Source of the DNA: Dehalococcoidia bacterium
GTDB lineage: Bacteria; Chloroflexota; Dehalococcoidia; Tepidiformales; Tepidiformaceae
Assembly (NCBI GenBank): GCA_007118095.1
Contig: SKSF01000194.1
Coordinates: forward strand, 1 to 35,437
DNA length: 35,437 bases
Reading direction: 5' to 3'
The position numbers and the translations under genes are program-made. How positions within the stretch are numbered: position 1 is the first letter of the stretch; every line of letters starts with the position of its first letter. The notes below the pieces were generated by a model. It did not search any database. It had not been told where the DNA came from and saw only the letters and a program-made list of their open reading frames with translations. Shown here piece by piece: positions 15,836 to 24,448 of this stretch.

Positions 15836-16645
15836 TTAGTCCTCGCCGGCTGGTGTGGGCGTGCTTTCGTACCCGTCCCCGATGGCGGGTTCGCGATCGA
15901 AGTCGTGACCATAGGCGACGATGCCGGCAAGGAGCGACGAAGCGCCGAGGAGTTCGATGGACTCTTCGACCAGAAAGTCCATAAGCCAGAAGTGGAAGAG
16001 GAAATCGCTCCAGCCATCGGGCCGGACCATGTCACCGTCGGCGAGGAGGTTGTGCCAGAAGTTGCCGGCGCGTTCGTAGAAGTCGGCTTCCTGGTGCATG
16101 GCGGAAGAAGTGACCGCCACGGCATAGAAGACGAACCCGAGGACGAAGAAGAGCGTAGCGTGGCCGGACGCGAAGGGGTAGCGCCAGTAGCGAAAGATTG
16201 CGTAGACCATGACGAAGGCAATCGGGCCGAAGAAGAAGAATTCAAAGAGGGTGCGCTGGTCTTCCATGTAATGGCGCGCGTAAAGCCAGAAGTGGTGGCG
16301 CGGGTTCCCGGTGTCCTCGAGGAGCATGAGGAACATGCCGGCGGCGATGACGGTGAAGAAGATGGCGGCGTCGCGGTAGGAGGCGGAGGAGAGTACGCCA
16401 GACAGGCGGGCGGCGAGGATCACTCCGGTGCCGAGCATGACCCACTGGAGCATTTCGGTGGGACTTGCTTCGCGGAAGAGGTGGTACCAGACGAGGGGTT
16501 CGTCTTCGAGGACGCTGTCCTGGAGGGCATCGCTGAGGCCGAAGAGGTTCTGGCCATCGACGAGGATGACGAGCAGCCACGCGAGGCCGAGGTAGATGAG
16601 AGTGAACGCCACGATGCGGGGCGCGGTGAGCAAGGGGACGCGCAT
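15836..16645 (-). CDS. Multi-spanning membrane protein of unknown function
   Basis: A 269-residue protein with six apparent membrane segments, at about residues 5-28, 62-84, 92-113, 132-153, 160-182 and 215-245. Several charged or aromatic clusters sit in or beside the helices: FMLLEDTGNPRHHFWLYAR, HYMEDQRTLFEFFFFGP, HQEADFYERAGNFWHNLL and FHFWLMDFLVEESIELLG. The repeated His, Glu and Asp residues could bind a metal or cofactor, but no family is recognised. ATG 16645 is chosen over the longer frame because CGGAGG is directly upstream and the first helix then begins near the N-terminus. The last 30 residues are soluble and Thr/Pro/Asp-rich. Confidence 0.7.
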   Translation of the reverse strand: MRVPLLTAPRIVAFTLIYLGLAWLLVILVDGQNLFGLSDALQDSVLEDEPLVWYHLFREASPTEMLQWVMLGTGVILAARLSGVLSSASYRDAAIFFTVIAAGMFLMLLEDTGNPRHHFWLYARHYMEDQRTLFEFFFFGPIAFVMVYAIFRYWRYPFASGHATLFFVLGFVFYAVAVTSSAMHQEADFYERAGNFWHNLLADGDMVRPDGWSDFLFHFWLMDFLVEESIELLGASSLLAGIVAYGHDFDREPAIGDGYESTPTPAGED

Positions 16646-16732
16646 GAAGCCTCCGGAGAATGCTATGCGCGGACGGCTGGAAGTGCACCCCGCGTGTAAG
16701 GCGCAGGCAAGGCAGGACGCGTCCAGCCAGAG

Positions 16733-16773
16733 AACCACGCCGGGCGAATCGCGATGGCCCGCCCGGCGTGGTT
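16733..16773 (-). terminator. Perfect 13-bp hairpin downstream of the HAD gene
   Basis: AACCACGCCGGGC and GCCCGGCGTGGTT pair perfectly around a 15-base loop, about 29 bases past the HAD stop on the minus strand. Only CTCT follows, so termination may be Rho-assisted. Confidence 0.6.
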
Positions 16774-16801
16774 TCGAAGGAACCGCTCTGCCGGGCGGAT
16801 G

Positions 16802-17482
16802 TTACCCGGGCTTGTGGGTGGCGCGGGGTGAGTGGGGGAGGGAGATGCCCAGGGCTTCTTCGAGCTCGGCGATGGCGTCCAGGGTTTCGTCGACCTTGAT
16901 GGTGTGCATGCCGAGGGCGCGTGCGCCTTTGAGGTTGGCGCCGAGATCATCGAGGAACGCGGATTCGGGCGGGGTGACGCCGAGTTCGCCACAGCACATT
17001 TCGAAGATGCGGGGGTCGGGCTTGCGGAGGCCGACGATGGCGGATTCGATGACGACCGGAAAGAGGGAGTGGACATCGAGGCCGGAGGTCCGCTTTGCGG
17101 CTTCGCCTTCGCGCGCGACGTTGTTTGTTATGACGCCCAGGTGGACGTGGTCACGCAGCGTTTCGACGACTTCGATCATTTCGTGCCGGGGCTGGAACCC
17201 CTGGAAGAACCATTCGAGGAAGTGTTCACCGTTTGCCTCGGCGCCGAAGGCGGCAACGGCCGCTTCGAATTCGGCGGCGAACTGGGAGGGAGAGAGCTGG
17301 CTCTGTTCGAACCGGGACCAGAGGCCATCATGCGGCGCGAAGATGGCGTGGCGGGCTTCGTCGGGGATGCCATATTCGGCTGCATAGGCCTTGATGCGCG
17401 TGACGGGTGATTCGGTGAGAACGCCGCCGACATCGAAGATGACGGCGCGGATGTTGTTGTTGCCGCTCAGGACTGCCTCCAT
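16802..17482 (-). CDS. HAD phosphatase of the ACAD10 / epoxide-hydrolase N-domain type
   Basis: A 226-residue haloacid dehalogenase-fold hydrolase. Motif I is FDVGGVLTESP, in which the first Asp is the nucleophile and the second Asp of the usual DxD is Gly, as in YihX-like and ACAD10-like members. Motif II is GVITNNVAREGE, motif III the Lys of GLRKPDPRIFE and motif IV FLDDLGANLKGARALGM. The FLDDLGANLKGAR block is typical of the subfamily that includes the N-terminal phosphatase domain of soluble epoxide hydrolase and the HAD domain of ACAD10. An acyl-CoA dehydrogenase gene lies 65 bases upstream on the same strand. Start choice is ATG 17482; a GGAGG just inside it suggests that initiation at a later codon is also possible. 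Confidence 0.88.
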   Translation of the reverse strand: MEAVLSGNNNIRAVIFDVGGVLTESPVTRIKAYAAEYGIPDEARHAIFAPHDGLWSRFEQSQLSPSQFAAEFEAAVAAFGAEANGEHFLEWFFQGFQPRHEMIEVVETLRDHVHLGVITNNVAREGEAAKRTSGLDVHSLFPVVIESAIVGLRKPDPRIFEMCCGELGVTPPESAFLDDLGANLKGARALGMHTIKVDETLDAIAELEEALGISLPHSPRATHKPG

Positions 17483-17547
17483 ATAGCCGTGTGTTTGGTG
17501 TTTGTCCCAGTATGGTGCGCCCCGGGTTGCATGGCGACCCCGGAAGA

Positions 17548-18753
17548 TTATCCGCGCGGGAGCCCGAGGCCACGGGTGGCGATGACGTTTCGCTGGACTT
17601 CGGACGTGCCGCCGCGGACAGTGGCCGGGACCATGCCGATGTAGTGATGGGCCAGGGACGACGCCGGGCCATCTTCGAGGAGGTTGGCCTTGAGGCCCGC
17701 GACCTGCATGCCGGTCTGGGCGAGGCGCTGGGAAAGCTCGGAGCTGAAGAGCTTGGCGGCGGACGCTTCGTGGTTCGGGATCTGGCCACGGTTCTGCATG
17801 GAGATGACGCGCAGCGAGAACTGGTACATGACTTCGGTCTCGACGTAGCGCTCGGCCAGGTCGCACTGAAGGGGTTTGCCGCGGACGCGAGCGGCGAGGT
17901 CCGGGTCATCGGCAATGGTGTTGAGGAGCCGCTGGAGGCTGCGGCGCGCGTTGACGGCGCCGGAGATGTTCGAGCGTTCGAAGTCGAGCAATGTCATGCC
18001 GACGTACCAGCCGCGGTTCTCCTCGCCGACGACGTTCTGGGCGGGGATGCGGACGTCATCGAAGAAGACTTCGTTGAAGTAGTGGCGGCCACCCATATCG
18101 ACCAGGGGGCGGACCGTGACGCCCGGGGCGTTGATGTCTTCGATGAGGACGAAGGAGATACCGCGATGCTTCGGCGCTTCAGGGTCGGTGCGGACGAGCG
18201 CGAAAATAGCGTCGGCGGTGTGCGCGCCGGAGGTCCAGATTTTCTGGCCGTTGAGGATGTAATCGTCGCCGTCGCGGACGGCGCGCGTCTGGAGGGACGC
18301 GAGGTCGGAGCCCGCGCCGGGCTCGGAATAGCCCTGTGCCCAGACAACTTCGCCGGCGAGGATACCCGGGAGGTACTGTTGCTTCTGTTCTTCGGAACCG
18401 TGCGTGATGAGGGTGGGGCCGAGCATCGCGACGCCAGAACCGCCGACGGCCGGCGCGCCGGCCCAGGCGAGCTCCTGGTTGAGGATGAACTGTTCCATGG
18501 GCGAGAGGCCGCCACCGCCGTATTCGGCGGGCCAGTGGGGTGCAACCCAGCGGCGCTCGTAGAGGGCCGCGTGCCAGGCGTTGGCGGCTTCGCGCGCGGC
18601 CGGGTCACTGGAGCGGCGGTCGAATTCCCACGCACGTTCGCCGGGACCACCGCGTGCAGCCGCCTCGCGGTATCGTTGCGGGAGGCCGTTTTCGATGAGG
18701 TCGCGGACTTCGCGGCGGAACTGTGCCTGTTCGGGGGTGTCGTGCCAATCCAT
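17548..18753 (-). CDS. Acyl-CoA dehydrogenase
   Basis: A 401-residue FAD enzyme oxidising an acyl-CoA or related thioester to its enoyl form. The N-terminal domain is clear from WHDTPEQAQFRREVRDLI to APHWPAEYGGGGLSPMEQFI. The middle domain contains WAQGYSEPGAGSDLASLQTR and GQKIWTSGAHTADAIFALV. The C-terminal domain contains RNVIATRGLGLPR. The region that often supplies catalytic Glu reads VRGGTSEVQRN, with Gly in place of Glu as in a subset of ACADs. ATG 18753 has GGAGG about 9 bases upstream; the longer frame from 18831 overlaps the neighbouring divergent region. It probably forms an operon with the HAD phosphatase gene downstream. Substrate unknown. Confidence 0.92.
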   Translation of the reverse strand: MDWHDTPEQAQFRREVRDLIENGLPQRYREAAARGGPGERAWEFDRRSSDPAAREAANAWHAALYERRWVAPHWPAEYGGGGLSPMEQFILNQELAWAGAPAVGGSGVAMLGPTLITHGSEEQKQQYLPGILAGEVVWAQGYSEPGAGSDLASLQTRAVRDGDDYILNGQKIWTSGAHTADAIFALVRTDPEAPKHRGISFVLIEDINAPGVTVRPLVDMGGRHYFNEVFFDDVRIPAQNVVGEENRGWYVGMTLLDFERSNISGAVNARRSLQRLLNTIADDPDLAARVRGKPLQCDLAERYVETEVMYQFSLRVISMQNRGQIPNHEASAAKLFSSELSQRLAQTGMQVAGLKANLLEDGPASSLAHHYIGMVPATVRGGTSEVQRNVIATRGLGLPRG

Positions 18754-18917
18754 AGCGGGGCCCTCCAGAGTGGTGGCCAGTATGCCGGGTTGGGTCAGCG
18801 TCGGAAAGGGCGACACCCGAGGCGGGGGCATTCGAGATAGGCGAAGAAGGGGCTATCGAAACCGGCGGGATAGTCATCCGCTATACGGTTGAGCGGCGAC
18901 CGCGACGGAAGAAGACC

Positions 18918-19559
18918 GTGGAGCTGCGGTTGCTCGAGCCCTATCACGTGCGGGTGGCCGCGCCGACGACAGCATCGCGCGAGGACATCGAGGCTATCGT
19001 CCGGAAACGGGCAGCCTGGATCGTCGAGCAGCCGGTGGCGCCAGCCGGTGGGGCACCCCCGTGGCCACCACTCTTTCGGGGTGATGACGTCGACATCCTG
19101 GTCGAGGCCACGGTCGGTCGCGGGGGAGTGAGCGGGCCGGACCATGGTGTCCTGACTGTGCGGGTTCGAACCGGTGTGCCGGCGGAGGAGCGCGACGACG
19201 AGGCAGGGCGGCTGCTGCAGGGGTGGTTTTCGGAACGGGCGCACGAGCTGGTCCGCGCGGCGGTAGCACGGTGGCAGGGGCGCGTCGCCGGGACGCCGGG
19301 TCGCGTGCTCATCCGGAACCAGAAGACCCGATGGGCAAGCTGCGCGGCGGACGGCACGCTGCGGTTCAACTGGCGGGTGGCGATGCTGCCCCCCGCGTTG
19401 CTGGAGTACATCGTGGTGCACGAGTTGGTGCACCTGGAGGTGCGCAACCATTCGCCAGCGTTCTGGGCGCGGGTGGGCGCACTGTTGCCGGGTTACGCGG
19501 AACGGCGACGGGAGCTGCGGACGATGGAGCGGCTTCTGGGCCGTCATTCGCCCCGGTAG
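18918..19559 (+). CDS. YgjP/M48-like metallopeptidase with N-terminal extension upstream of first canonical start
   Basis: A 213-residue product from the first canonical start (GTG 18918). The C-terminal catalytic part is clear: TRWASCAADGTLRFNWRVAM, then the zinc motif HELVHLEVRNHSPAFW (HExxH plus a downstream His), then LPGYAERRRELR, as in YgjP/DUF45 proteins. However, the same frame is open back to 18756 and just before the GTG reads GIVIRYTVERRPRRKKTVEL, which looks like the normal YgjP N-terminal strands. No ATG, GTG or TTG occurs in frame between 18756 and 18918. ATA codons at 18837 and 18870 or ATC at 18876 would be needed to include that segment. The gene overlaps the next convergent gene by 16 bases. 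Function is probably cytosolic and proteolytic, but the substrate is unknown. Confidence 0.85.
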   Translation: MELRLLEPYHVRVAAPTTASREDIEAIVRKRAAWIVEQPVAPAGGAPPWPPLFRGDDVDILVEATVGRGGVSGPDHGVLTVRVRTGVPAEERDDEAGRLLQGWFSERAHELVRAAVARWQGRVAGTPGRVLIRNQKTRWASCAADGTLRFNWRVAMLPPALLEYIVVHELVHLEVRNHSPAFWARVGALLPGYAERRRELRTMERLLGRHSPR

Positions 19560-20212
19560 AGGCCCAACTGGCCTTCCGTACGCGTTTCGTAAGTGACGCC
19601 GCCGGAGCGGAAGCGCACCAGAAAGCCGTCAATGCGCGCAGCATGGCTGTCCTCCGCGAGGCGGATGCGGGCGATGACCTGGAGTTCGCTGGCGCTTTTT
19701 GTCCCCGGTGTGAGGACAGCACCCTCCACTGGTACCAGTTCCGGTGCGAGGTACGGATCGAAGGTGTCGACCACACCGAGGGCACGGTCGTCGCTTAGCC
19801 AGGGGTAGAAGACCGCGAGCTGGAGCTCTTCAACACCGCGGGTGACGGAAACGGGCCGAACCGCCAGGAGCTCAATGTCGTTGTCCGTGCGGTTGCGGAG
19901 CAAAAGGGCACCGAATGATGCGCCCCCCTGTTCACCGACTGGCGTTTCCACCGTGGCGGCGGAAACGGCAAGGATGGCATTCCCGGTGTCCCGGATTGGG
20001 GCCGCGTTCCCCGAACCCTGCAAGGAGCCCAGGGTGGAGGACGCGGTCAGTGCGGAGAAGACCATGACGAAGGTCCACGCAAACGTCGCGCGCAATGCGA
20101 TGGGCTCACCGGCAGGTGACACGGCATTCCTCGCGGACAGGAGCTTGCTCTGCCGTGGCGGATGGTAGCGAGCAGCGGGTGTTCTTGTCACCCGTGCTTC
20201 GTGGGCGGACAT
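19544..20212 (-). CDS. Membrane-anchored extracytoplasmic protein of unknown function
   Basis: A 222-residue protein. A basic N-terminal region of about 40 residues precedes one hydrophobic segment (FAWTFVMVFSALTASSTLGSL, about 44-64). The rest (about 155 residues) is predicted beta-rich (GALLLRNRTDNDIELLAVRP, ARIRLAEDSHAARIDGFLVR, VTYETRTEGQLGLY). I recognise no domain. The form suggests an N-terminal signal anchor with an exported beta-sandwich. ATG 20212 has GGGAG 8 bases upstream. The 3' end overlaps the convergent metallopeptidase gene by 16 bases. Coding is supported by the start signal and by the beta-rich sequence, but no homologue is recalled. Confidence 0.68.
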   Translation of the reverse strand: MSAHEARVTRTPAARYHPPRQSKLLSARNAVSPAGEPIALRATFAWTFVMVFSALTASSTLGSLQGSGNAAPIRDTGNAILAVSAATVETPVGEQGGASFGALLLRNRTDNDIELLAVRPVSVTRGVEELQLAVFYPWLSDDRALGVVDTFDPYLAPELVPVEGAVLTPGTKSASELQVIARIRLAEDSHAARIDGFLVRFRSGGVTYETRTEGQLGLYRGE

Positions 20213-20335
20213 TGATGTCGCTCCCGCGTTGCAACCCGGACGCCCCGGTGACGACTACTGGATGACAATGGCGTGACGGGGTTGGCGGTAGGGCCGGAAG
20301 TTACCCCTCGGACAGTGTGGCGGGGAGGGGAGCCT

Positions 20336-20764
20336 CTATGGGCTCGCAGCATAGCTGATGAATTCGAGCAGATTGCCGTCCGGGTCGCGCGTGTAGATGC
20401 TCGTGCCCGCTTGTGCGCCGCCACCGCGGCCGCCCTCGCGTTCGACCGGTCCGACTTCGATGGGGGCGCCGGCGGATTCGAGCGCCGCCTGGAGTGCCTC
20501 GGACGTGCCTTCCCAGACGAAGCAGAAGTCGCCGCAGCCTGGCTTCGCGGCGGGGGCGCGCAGGGTGAACTGCTCGTTGCGCCAGAGCCGGGGGCCGTGG
20601 ACGTTGATCTTGTTCGGGCCGAAGACGATCGAGAAGTAGGGCTGGTCGCCGGCGTTAAAGGCTTCTTCGCCGCGGATGATGAACCCGAGCGCGCGATAGA
20701 AGGCGATGAGGCGGGCGGGCTCGTCGGTCGGGATTGCTGCGTGGTCGAAGCCGGCGATGGTCAT
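20336..20764 (-). CDS. VOC (glyoxalase/bleomycin resistance/dioxygenase) superfamily protein
   Basis: A 142-residue protein made of paired beta-alpha-beta-beta-beta modules. The first module begins MTIAGFDHAAIPTDEPARLIAFYRALGF, with a likely metal-binding His in FDHAAI. A second His is in KINVHGPRLW, and YTRDPDGNLLEFISY closes the second module with the Glu of LLEF as the usual metal ligand. This is the complete small VOC fold. The family includes lyases, epimerases, dioxygenases and drug-binding proteins, so the activity is not assignable. ATG 20764 is preceded by CGGAGGAAAT, a strong ribosome binding site that rules out the longer frame from 20845. Confidence 0.88.
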   Translation of the reverse strand: MTIAGFDHAAIPTDEPARLIAFYRALGFIIRGEEAFNAGDQPYFSIVFGPNKINVHGPRLWRNEQFTLRAPAAKPGCGDFCFVWEGTSEALQAALESAGAPIEVGPVEREGGRGGGAQAGTSIYTRDPDGNLLEFISYAASP

Positions 20765-20838
20765 ATTTCCTCCGGTGGGAGCGGTGGGGTGACAGTTTGC
20801 CCGGGCGGCGCGGGAGTGACGAGAAGCACGTGCGGATG

Positions 20839-20867
20839 GTGGCATGGAATGATAGGGGCGCTACAAT
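20839..20867 (+). promoter_or_regulatory. Candidate promoter of cysD-cysNC
   Basis: GTGGCA (20839-20844) and TACAAT (20862-20867) are separated by 17 bases. TACAAT matches 5 of 6 consensus bases and GTGGCA 4 of 6. The expected start near 20874 gives a leader of about 64 bases before the cysD ATG. Confidence 0.5.
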
Positions 20868-20879
20868 TGTCGAGTAACT

Positions 20880-20894
20880 TGACCGACAAGGTCA
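20880..20894 (+). promoter_or_regulatory. TGACC-GACAA-GGTCA dyad in the cysD leader
   Basis: A five-base inverted repeat lies just after the inferred transcription start of the sulfate activation operon, with an overlapping CTTG/CAAG dyad. It could be an operator for a sulfur regulator or a small hairpin. Evidence is positional only. Confidence 0.3.
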
Positions 20895-20937
20895 CCTTTG
20901 CGATGCACTGGTGGCGTGACGCGAGGTAGCGCGAACG

Positions 20938-21843
20938 ATGAGCACGATCCTGACGCATCTCCAGCGGCTCGAGGCGGAGAGCATTCACATCATGCGCGAG
21001 GTGGCCGCCGAGGCCGAGCGGCCGGTGATGCTGTACTCAATCGGAAAAGACAGCAGCGTGATGTTGCACATCGCGCAGAAGGCGTTCTACCCGTCGCCGC
21101 CGCCCTTCCCACTGCTCCATGTCGACACGACGTGGAAGTTCCGCGAGATGTACGAGTTGCGCGACCGGATGGCGGCGGAAGCGGGGATGGAGCTGCTGGT
21201 CCACATCAACCCGGAAGCGCAGGAGATGGGGATCAACCCGTTCACGCACGGGTCGGCGGTGCACACGGATATCTGGAAGACGCAGGGACTGATCCAGGCG
21301 CTGGACAAGCATAAGTTCGACGTGGCGTTTGGCGGCGCGCGGCGCGATGAGGAGAAGTCGCGAGCGAAGGAGCGGGTGTTTTCGTTCCGGAACGCGCAGC
21401 ACCGCTGGGACCCGAAGAATCAGCGGCCGGAGCTGTGGTCGCTGTACAACACGCGGAAGAACCATGGGGAAAGCATCCGGGTGTTCCCGCTTTCGAACTG
21501 GACCGAGCTGGATGTGTGGCAGTACATCTACCTGGAGCAGATCCCGATGGTCCCGTTGTACCTGGCCAAGGAGCGGCCGGTGGTGGAGCGCGACGGGACG
21601 TTGATCATGGTGGATGACGACCGGATGGATCTGGCAGAGGGCGAGGAGCCGCAGATGCGCAAGGTCCGGTTCCGGACGCTGGGGTGCTACCCGCTCACGG
21701 GGGCTATCGAATCGGAGGCGGAGACGTTGCCAGAGGTGATCCAGGAGATGCTGCTGGCGAAGACGTCGGAGCGCCAGGGCCGTGTGATCGACTTCGATTC
21801 GAGCGGTTCGATGGAAAAGAAGAAGCAGCAGGGTTACTTCTAA
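20938..21843 (+). CDS. cysD: Sulfate adenylyltransferase subunit 2 (CysD)
   Basis: CysD carries the catalytic ATP pyrophosphatase activity that makes adenosine 5'-phosphosulfate (APS) from ATP and sulfate, driven by the GTPase CysN. This 301-residue protein is full length. It has the PP-loop [13 protein letters not shown] near residue 33, [31 protein letters not shown], and the family blocks [17 protein letters not shown] and [33 protein letters not shown] and the C-terminal [10 protein letters not shown] are also typical. ATG 20938 gives the standard [20 protein letters not shown] start. The stop overlaps the next start by one base (TAATG), indicating translational coupling with cysNC. Acts in the cytosol. 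Confidence 0.97.
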   Translation: MSTILTHLQRLEAESIHIMREVAAEAERPVMLYSIGKDSSVMLHIAQKAFYPSPPPFPLLHVDTTWKFREMYELRDRMAAEAGMELLVHINPEAQEMGINPFTHGSAVHTDIWKTQGLIQALDKHKFDVAFGGARRDEEKSRAKERVFSFRNAQHRWDPKNQRPELWSLYNTRKNHGESIRVFPLSNWTELDVWQYIYLEQIPMVPLYLAKERPVVERDGTLIMVDDDRMDLAEGEEPQMRKVRFRTLGCYPLTGAIESEAETLPEVIQEMLLAKTSERQGRVIDFDSSGSMEKKKQQGYF

Positions 21844-23744
21844 TGGCAAGCTCCGACCTGATTGCGACGGATATCAAAGGGTACCTGGACGCGCACGCAC
21901 GGAAGGACTTCCTGCGCTTCATCACGTGCGGGAGCGTGGACGACGGGAAGAGCACGCTGATCGGCCGGCTGCTGCATGAGTCGCAGCTCATCTTTGAAGA
22001 CCAGCTCGCGGCACTGGAGGCGGATTCGAAGCGGGTGGGGACGCGCGGCGGCGAAATCGACTACGCGCTGTTGCTCGACGGGCTGCAGGCGGAACGCGAG
22101 CAGGGCATCACGATCGATGTGGCGTACCGGTTCTTCTCGACCGACCAGCGGAAGTTTATCGTGGCGGACACGCCAGGGCATGAGCAGTACACGCGGAATA
22201 TGGTGACCGGTGCGTCGACGGCGGACCTGGCGGTGATTCTTGTGGACGCCCGGAAGGGCGTGCTGGTCCAGACGCGGCGGCACAGCTACCTGGCATCGCT
22301 GCTTGGCATCCGGCACGTGGTGCTGGCCGTGAACAAGATGGACCTCGTGGAGTATTCGGAAGAGCGGTTCCGGGAGATCGAGGCGGAGTACCGGGGGTTT
22401 GCCAAGGGACTGGGTGTGGAGGATGTGGTGTGCATCCCGATGTCGGCGGTGCACGGGGACAACGTGGTGACCGTTTCGGAGCGGACGCCGTGGTACCAGG
22501 GACCGGCGCTGATGGAACACCTTGAATCGGTAGAGGTGACGGACGCACGGCAGGCAACGCCGTTCCGGTTGCCGGTACAGTGGGTCAACCGCCCGAGCGC
22601 GGACTTCCGGGGGTTCTCCGGCACGGTGATGAGCGGGATGGTGCAGCCCGGGGATCGCGTGCGGATACTGCCGTCAGGCCGGGAAAGCACCGTGACCCGC
22701 ATCGTGACCCTTGAGGGCGACCAGCCAGAGGCGGTGGCGCACCAAGCGGTGACGCTGACGCTGGCGGACGAGGTTGACGTGAGCCGGGGCGATGTCCTCA
22801 CGGCCGCGCAAGCCCCGGCAAGTGTCGCGGACCAGTTCGAGGCGACGATTGTATGGATGGCGGAGGAGCCGCTGTTGCGTGGGCGCGGGTACCTGATGAA
22901 GATCGGGACCGCGAGGGCAACGGCGACCGTTTCGCCGGTGAAGTACCAGGTGAACGTGAACACGCTCGAGCAGCAGCCGGCGGAACGGCTGGAGCTGAAC
23001 GAGGTGGGAGTCTGCGAGCTCGAGCTGGACCGTGCGATCCCCTTCGACCGGTACGACGAGAACCCGGAGATGGGGAGTTTCATCCTGATCGACCCGATCA
23101 GTAACGACACGGTCGGGGCGGGGATGCTGCGGTTCGCGCTGCGCCGGGCGGAGAATGTGCACTGGCAGGCCGTGGACATCGACAAGCAGTCGAGGTCGGA
23201 CCTCAAGGGGCAGCAGCCGTGCATTGTGTGGCTGACGGGCCTTTCGGGGTCGGGGAAGTCGACGATTGCGAACCTCCTGGAGCGCAAGCTATATGCGCTG
23301 GGGCGGCATACGTACCTGCTCGACGGGGACAATGTGCGGCACGGGTTGAACAAGGACCTGGGCTTCACAGCACAGGACCGGGTGGAGAATATCCGGCGGA
23401 TCGGCGAAGTGGCGGCGCTGATGGTAGACGCCGGGCTGATCGTGATCACGTCCTTCATCTCGCCGTTCCGGGCGGAGCGACGGATGGCGCGATCACTGGT
23501 GAACGAGGAAGAGTTCGTCGAGGTGTTCGTGGACACGCCGGTGGAGGTCGCGGAAGAGCGGGATACGAAGGGCCTCTACGCAAAGGCGCGACGGGGGGAA
23601 ATCACGAACTTCACGGGCATCGATTCGCCCTATGAGCCGCCGGAGCACGCCGAGGTCCACATTGAGACAACGCGCTTGACCGCGGAGGAAGCGGCGGACG
23701 CGATCATCGCCTCGCTGCGGGAGCGCGGGATTATCCGCGTTTAA
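21843..23744 (+). CDS. cysNC: Fused sulfate adenylyltransferase GTPase / APS kinase (CysN-CysC)
   Basis: A 633-residue bifunctional enzyme. The N-terminal CysN part (about 1-440) is an EF-Tu-like GTPase driving APS formation: P-loop GSVDDGKS (30-37), [18 protein letters not shown] and NKMDLV, followed by two beta-barrel domains. The C-terminal CysC part (about 455-633) phosphorylates APS to PAPS: P-loop GLSGSGKS (466-473), [25 protein letters not shown], and [19 protein letters not shown]. The fusion resembles NodQ/CysNC proteins. The start is the ATG sharing one base with the cysD stop; the longer upstream frame runs inside cysD. A strong hairpin directly follows the stop, so cysD-cysNC is a two-gene operon supplying PAPS for sulfate reduction or sulfation. 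Confidence 0.97.
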   Translation: MASSDLIATDIKGYLDAHARKDFLRFITCGSVDDGKSTLIGRLLHESQLIFEDQLAALEADSKRVGTRGGEIDYALLLDGLQAEREQGITIDVAYRFFSTDQRKFIVADTPGHEQYTRNMVTGASTADLAVILVDARKGVLVQTRRHSYLASLLGIRHVVLAVNKMDLVEYSEERFREIEAEYRGFAKGLGVEDVVCIPMSAVHGDNVVTVSERTPWYQGPALMEHLESVEVTDARQATPFRLPVQWVNRPSADFRGFSGTVMSGMVQPGDRVRILPSGRESTVTRIVTLEGDQPEAVAHQAVTLTLADEVDVSRGDVLTAAQAPASVADQFEATIVWMAEEPLLRGRGYLMKIGTARATATVSPVKYQVNVNTLEQQPAERLELNEVGVCELELDRAIPFDRYDENPEMGSFILIDPISNDTVGAGMLRFALRRAENVHWQAVDIDKQSRSDLKGQQPCIVWLTGLSGSGKSTIANLLERKLYALGRHTYLLDGDNVRHGLNKDLGFTAQDRVENIRRIGEVAALMVDAGLIVITSFISPFRAERRMARSLVNEEEFVEVFVDTPVEVAEERDTKGLYAKARRGEITNFTGIDSPYEPPEHAEVHIETTRLTAEEAADAIIASLRERGIIRV

Positions 23745-23770
23745 CCGCGCCTCGCCGTCGGGAGGCGCGG
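23745..23770 (+). terminator. Terminator of cysD-cysNC
   Basis: CCGCGCCTC and GAGGCGCGG form a perfect 9-bp stem directly after the TAA, with an 8-base loop, followed by AAGCAGTTTTG. The partial T-tract fits an intrinsic terminator. Confidence 0.75.
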
Positions 23771-23835
23771 AAGCAGTTTTGCCATGATGCTTGGGGGGAT
23801 ATTGCGTACGCGGGGCGCCGCCGCGGGGAGGAATG

Positions 23836-24372
23836 GTGCGCCGACTTTGCCGTGCCCTGGTGTTTGTAGCGCTTGCTGGTATAGCAGCGGCAGGTTGTAA
23901 CGCGTTTGACGATGGCGTTCGCGATTCACCGGGCGCGCCGGAGCTTCCACTCTCGCCGACGCCTTCGAGTGAGGAGGCGCCGAACCTCGAAGCCGATATC
24001 GAATCGCAGATCAACGGCATCCGGGAGGATCACGCCCTTGTGCCACTCAACCGGCACGAAGGGCTGGGGGCGATTGCGCGAACGTATAGCTGCCGTATGG
24101 GCGCCGAGGATTTCTTCGCGCATGAAAGCCCGGAAGGGGAGACGGTAGCTGACCGGGTGGAGGAGGCTGGAATCGCCGTCCAGGTAGTAGGCGAGAACCT
24201 GGCGTGGTTGTCGGGTATCGCAGAGCCGGCGACGAGTGCGGTGGAGGGCTGGATGGAGAGCGAGGGGCACCGGGAAAACATCCTGATGGAGGAGTACCGG
24301 GAGACGGGCGTGGGCGCGTGCCTGTACGACGGGACGTGGTACTTCACGCAGATCTTCGCGGTATTGCGTTAG
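23836..24372 (+). CDS. CAP-domain (SCP/PR-1-like) secreted lipoprotein
   Basis: A 178-residue exported protein. The basic N-terminus and hydrophobic segment (RRLCRALVFVALAGIAAAGC) end in a Cys that probably receives lipid, although AAGC is a weak lipobox. A Pro/Ser/Glu spacer precedes the CAP domain, about residues 50-178: INGIREDHALVPLNRHEGLG, FFAHESPEGETVADRVEEAG, VVGENLAW, VEGWMESEGHRENILMEE, GVGACLYDGTWYFTQIFA. The paired His/Glu positions of the CAP cleft are visible in AHESPEG and SEGHRENIL. Bacterial CAP proteins are envelope proteins of mostly unknown biochemical role. GTG 23836 lies 4 bases after GGAGG; ATG 23833 is only 1 base away and less likely. Confidence 0.88.
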   Translation: MRRLCRALVFVALAGIAAAGCNAFDDGVRDSPGAPELPLSPTPSSEEAPNLEADIESQINGIREDHALVPLNRHEGLGAIARTYSCRMGAEDFFAHESPEGETVADRVEEAGIAVQVVGENLAWLSGIAEPATSAVEGWMESEGHRENILMEEYRETGVGACLYDGTWYFTQIFAVLR

Positions 24373-24448
24373 CTCAACAGATGCCCGAACAGGGCAGGCC
24401 GGGCGTGCTACGCTGAGCGGGAGATTGCAGCCGCGCGGCGAGGGAAGC

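Noticed and set aside
17491-18840. Plus-strand frame opposite the acyl-CoA dehydrogenase
   Set aside because: Shadow in GC-rich DNA; the minus strand has full ACAD motifs and a good start site.
22286-23536. 416-codon minus-strand frame opposite cysNC
   Set aside because: Ser/Arg-rich antisense shadow of a clear enzyme gene.
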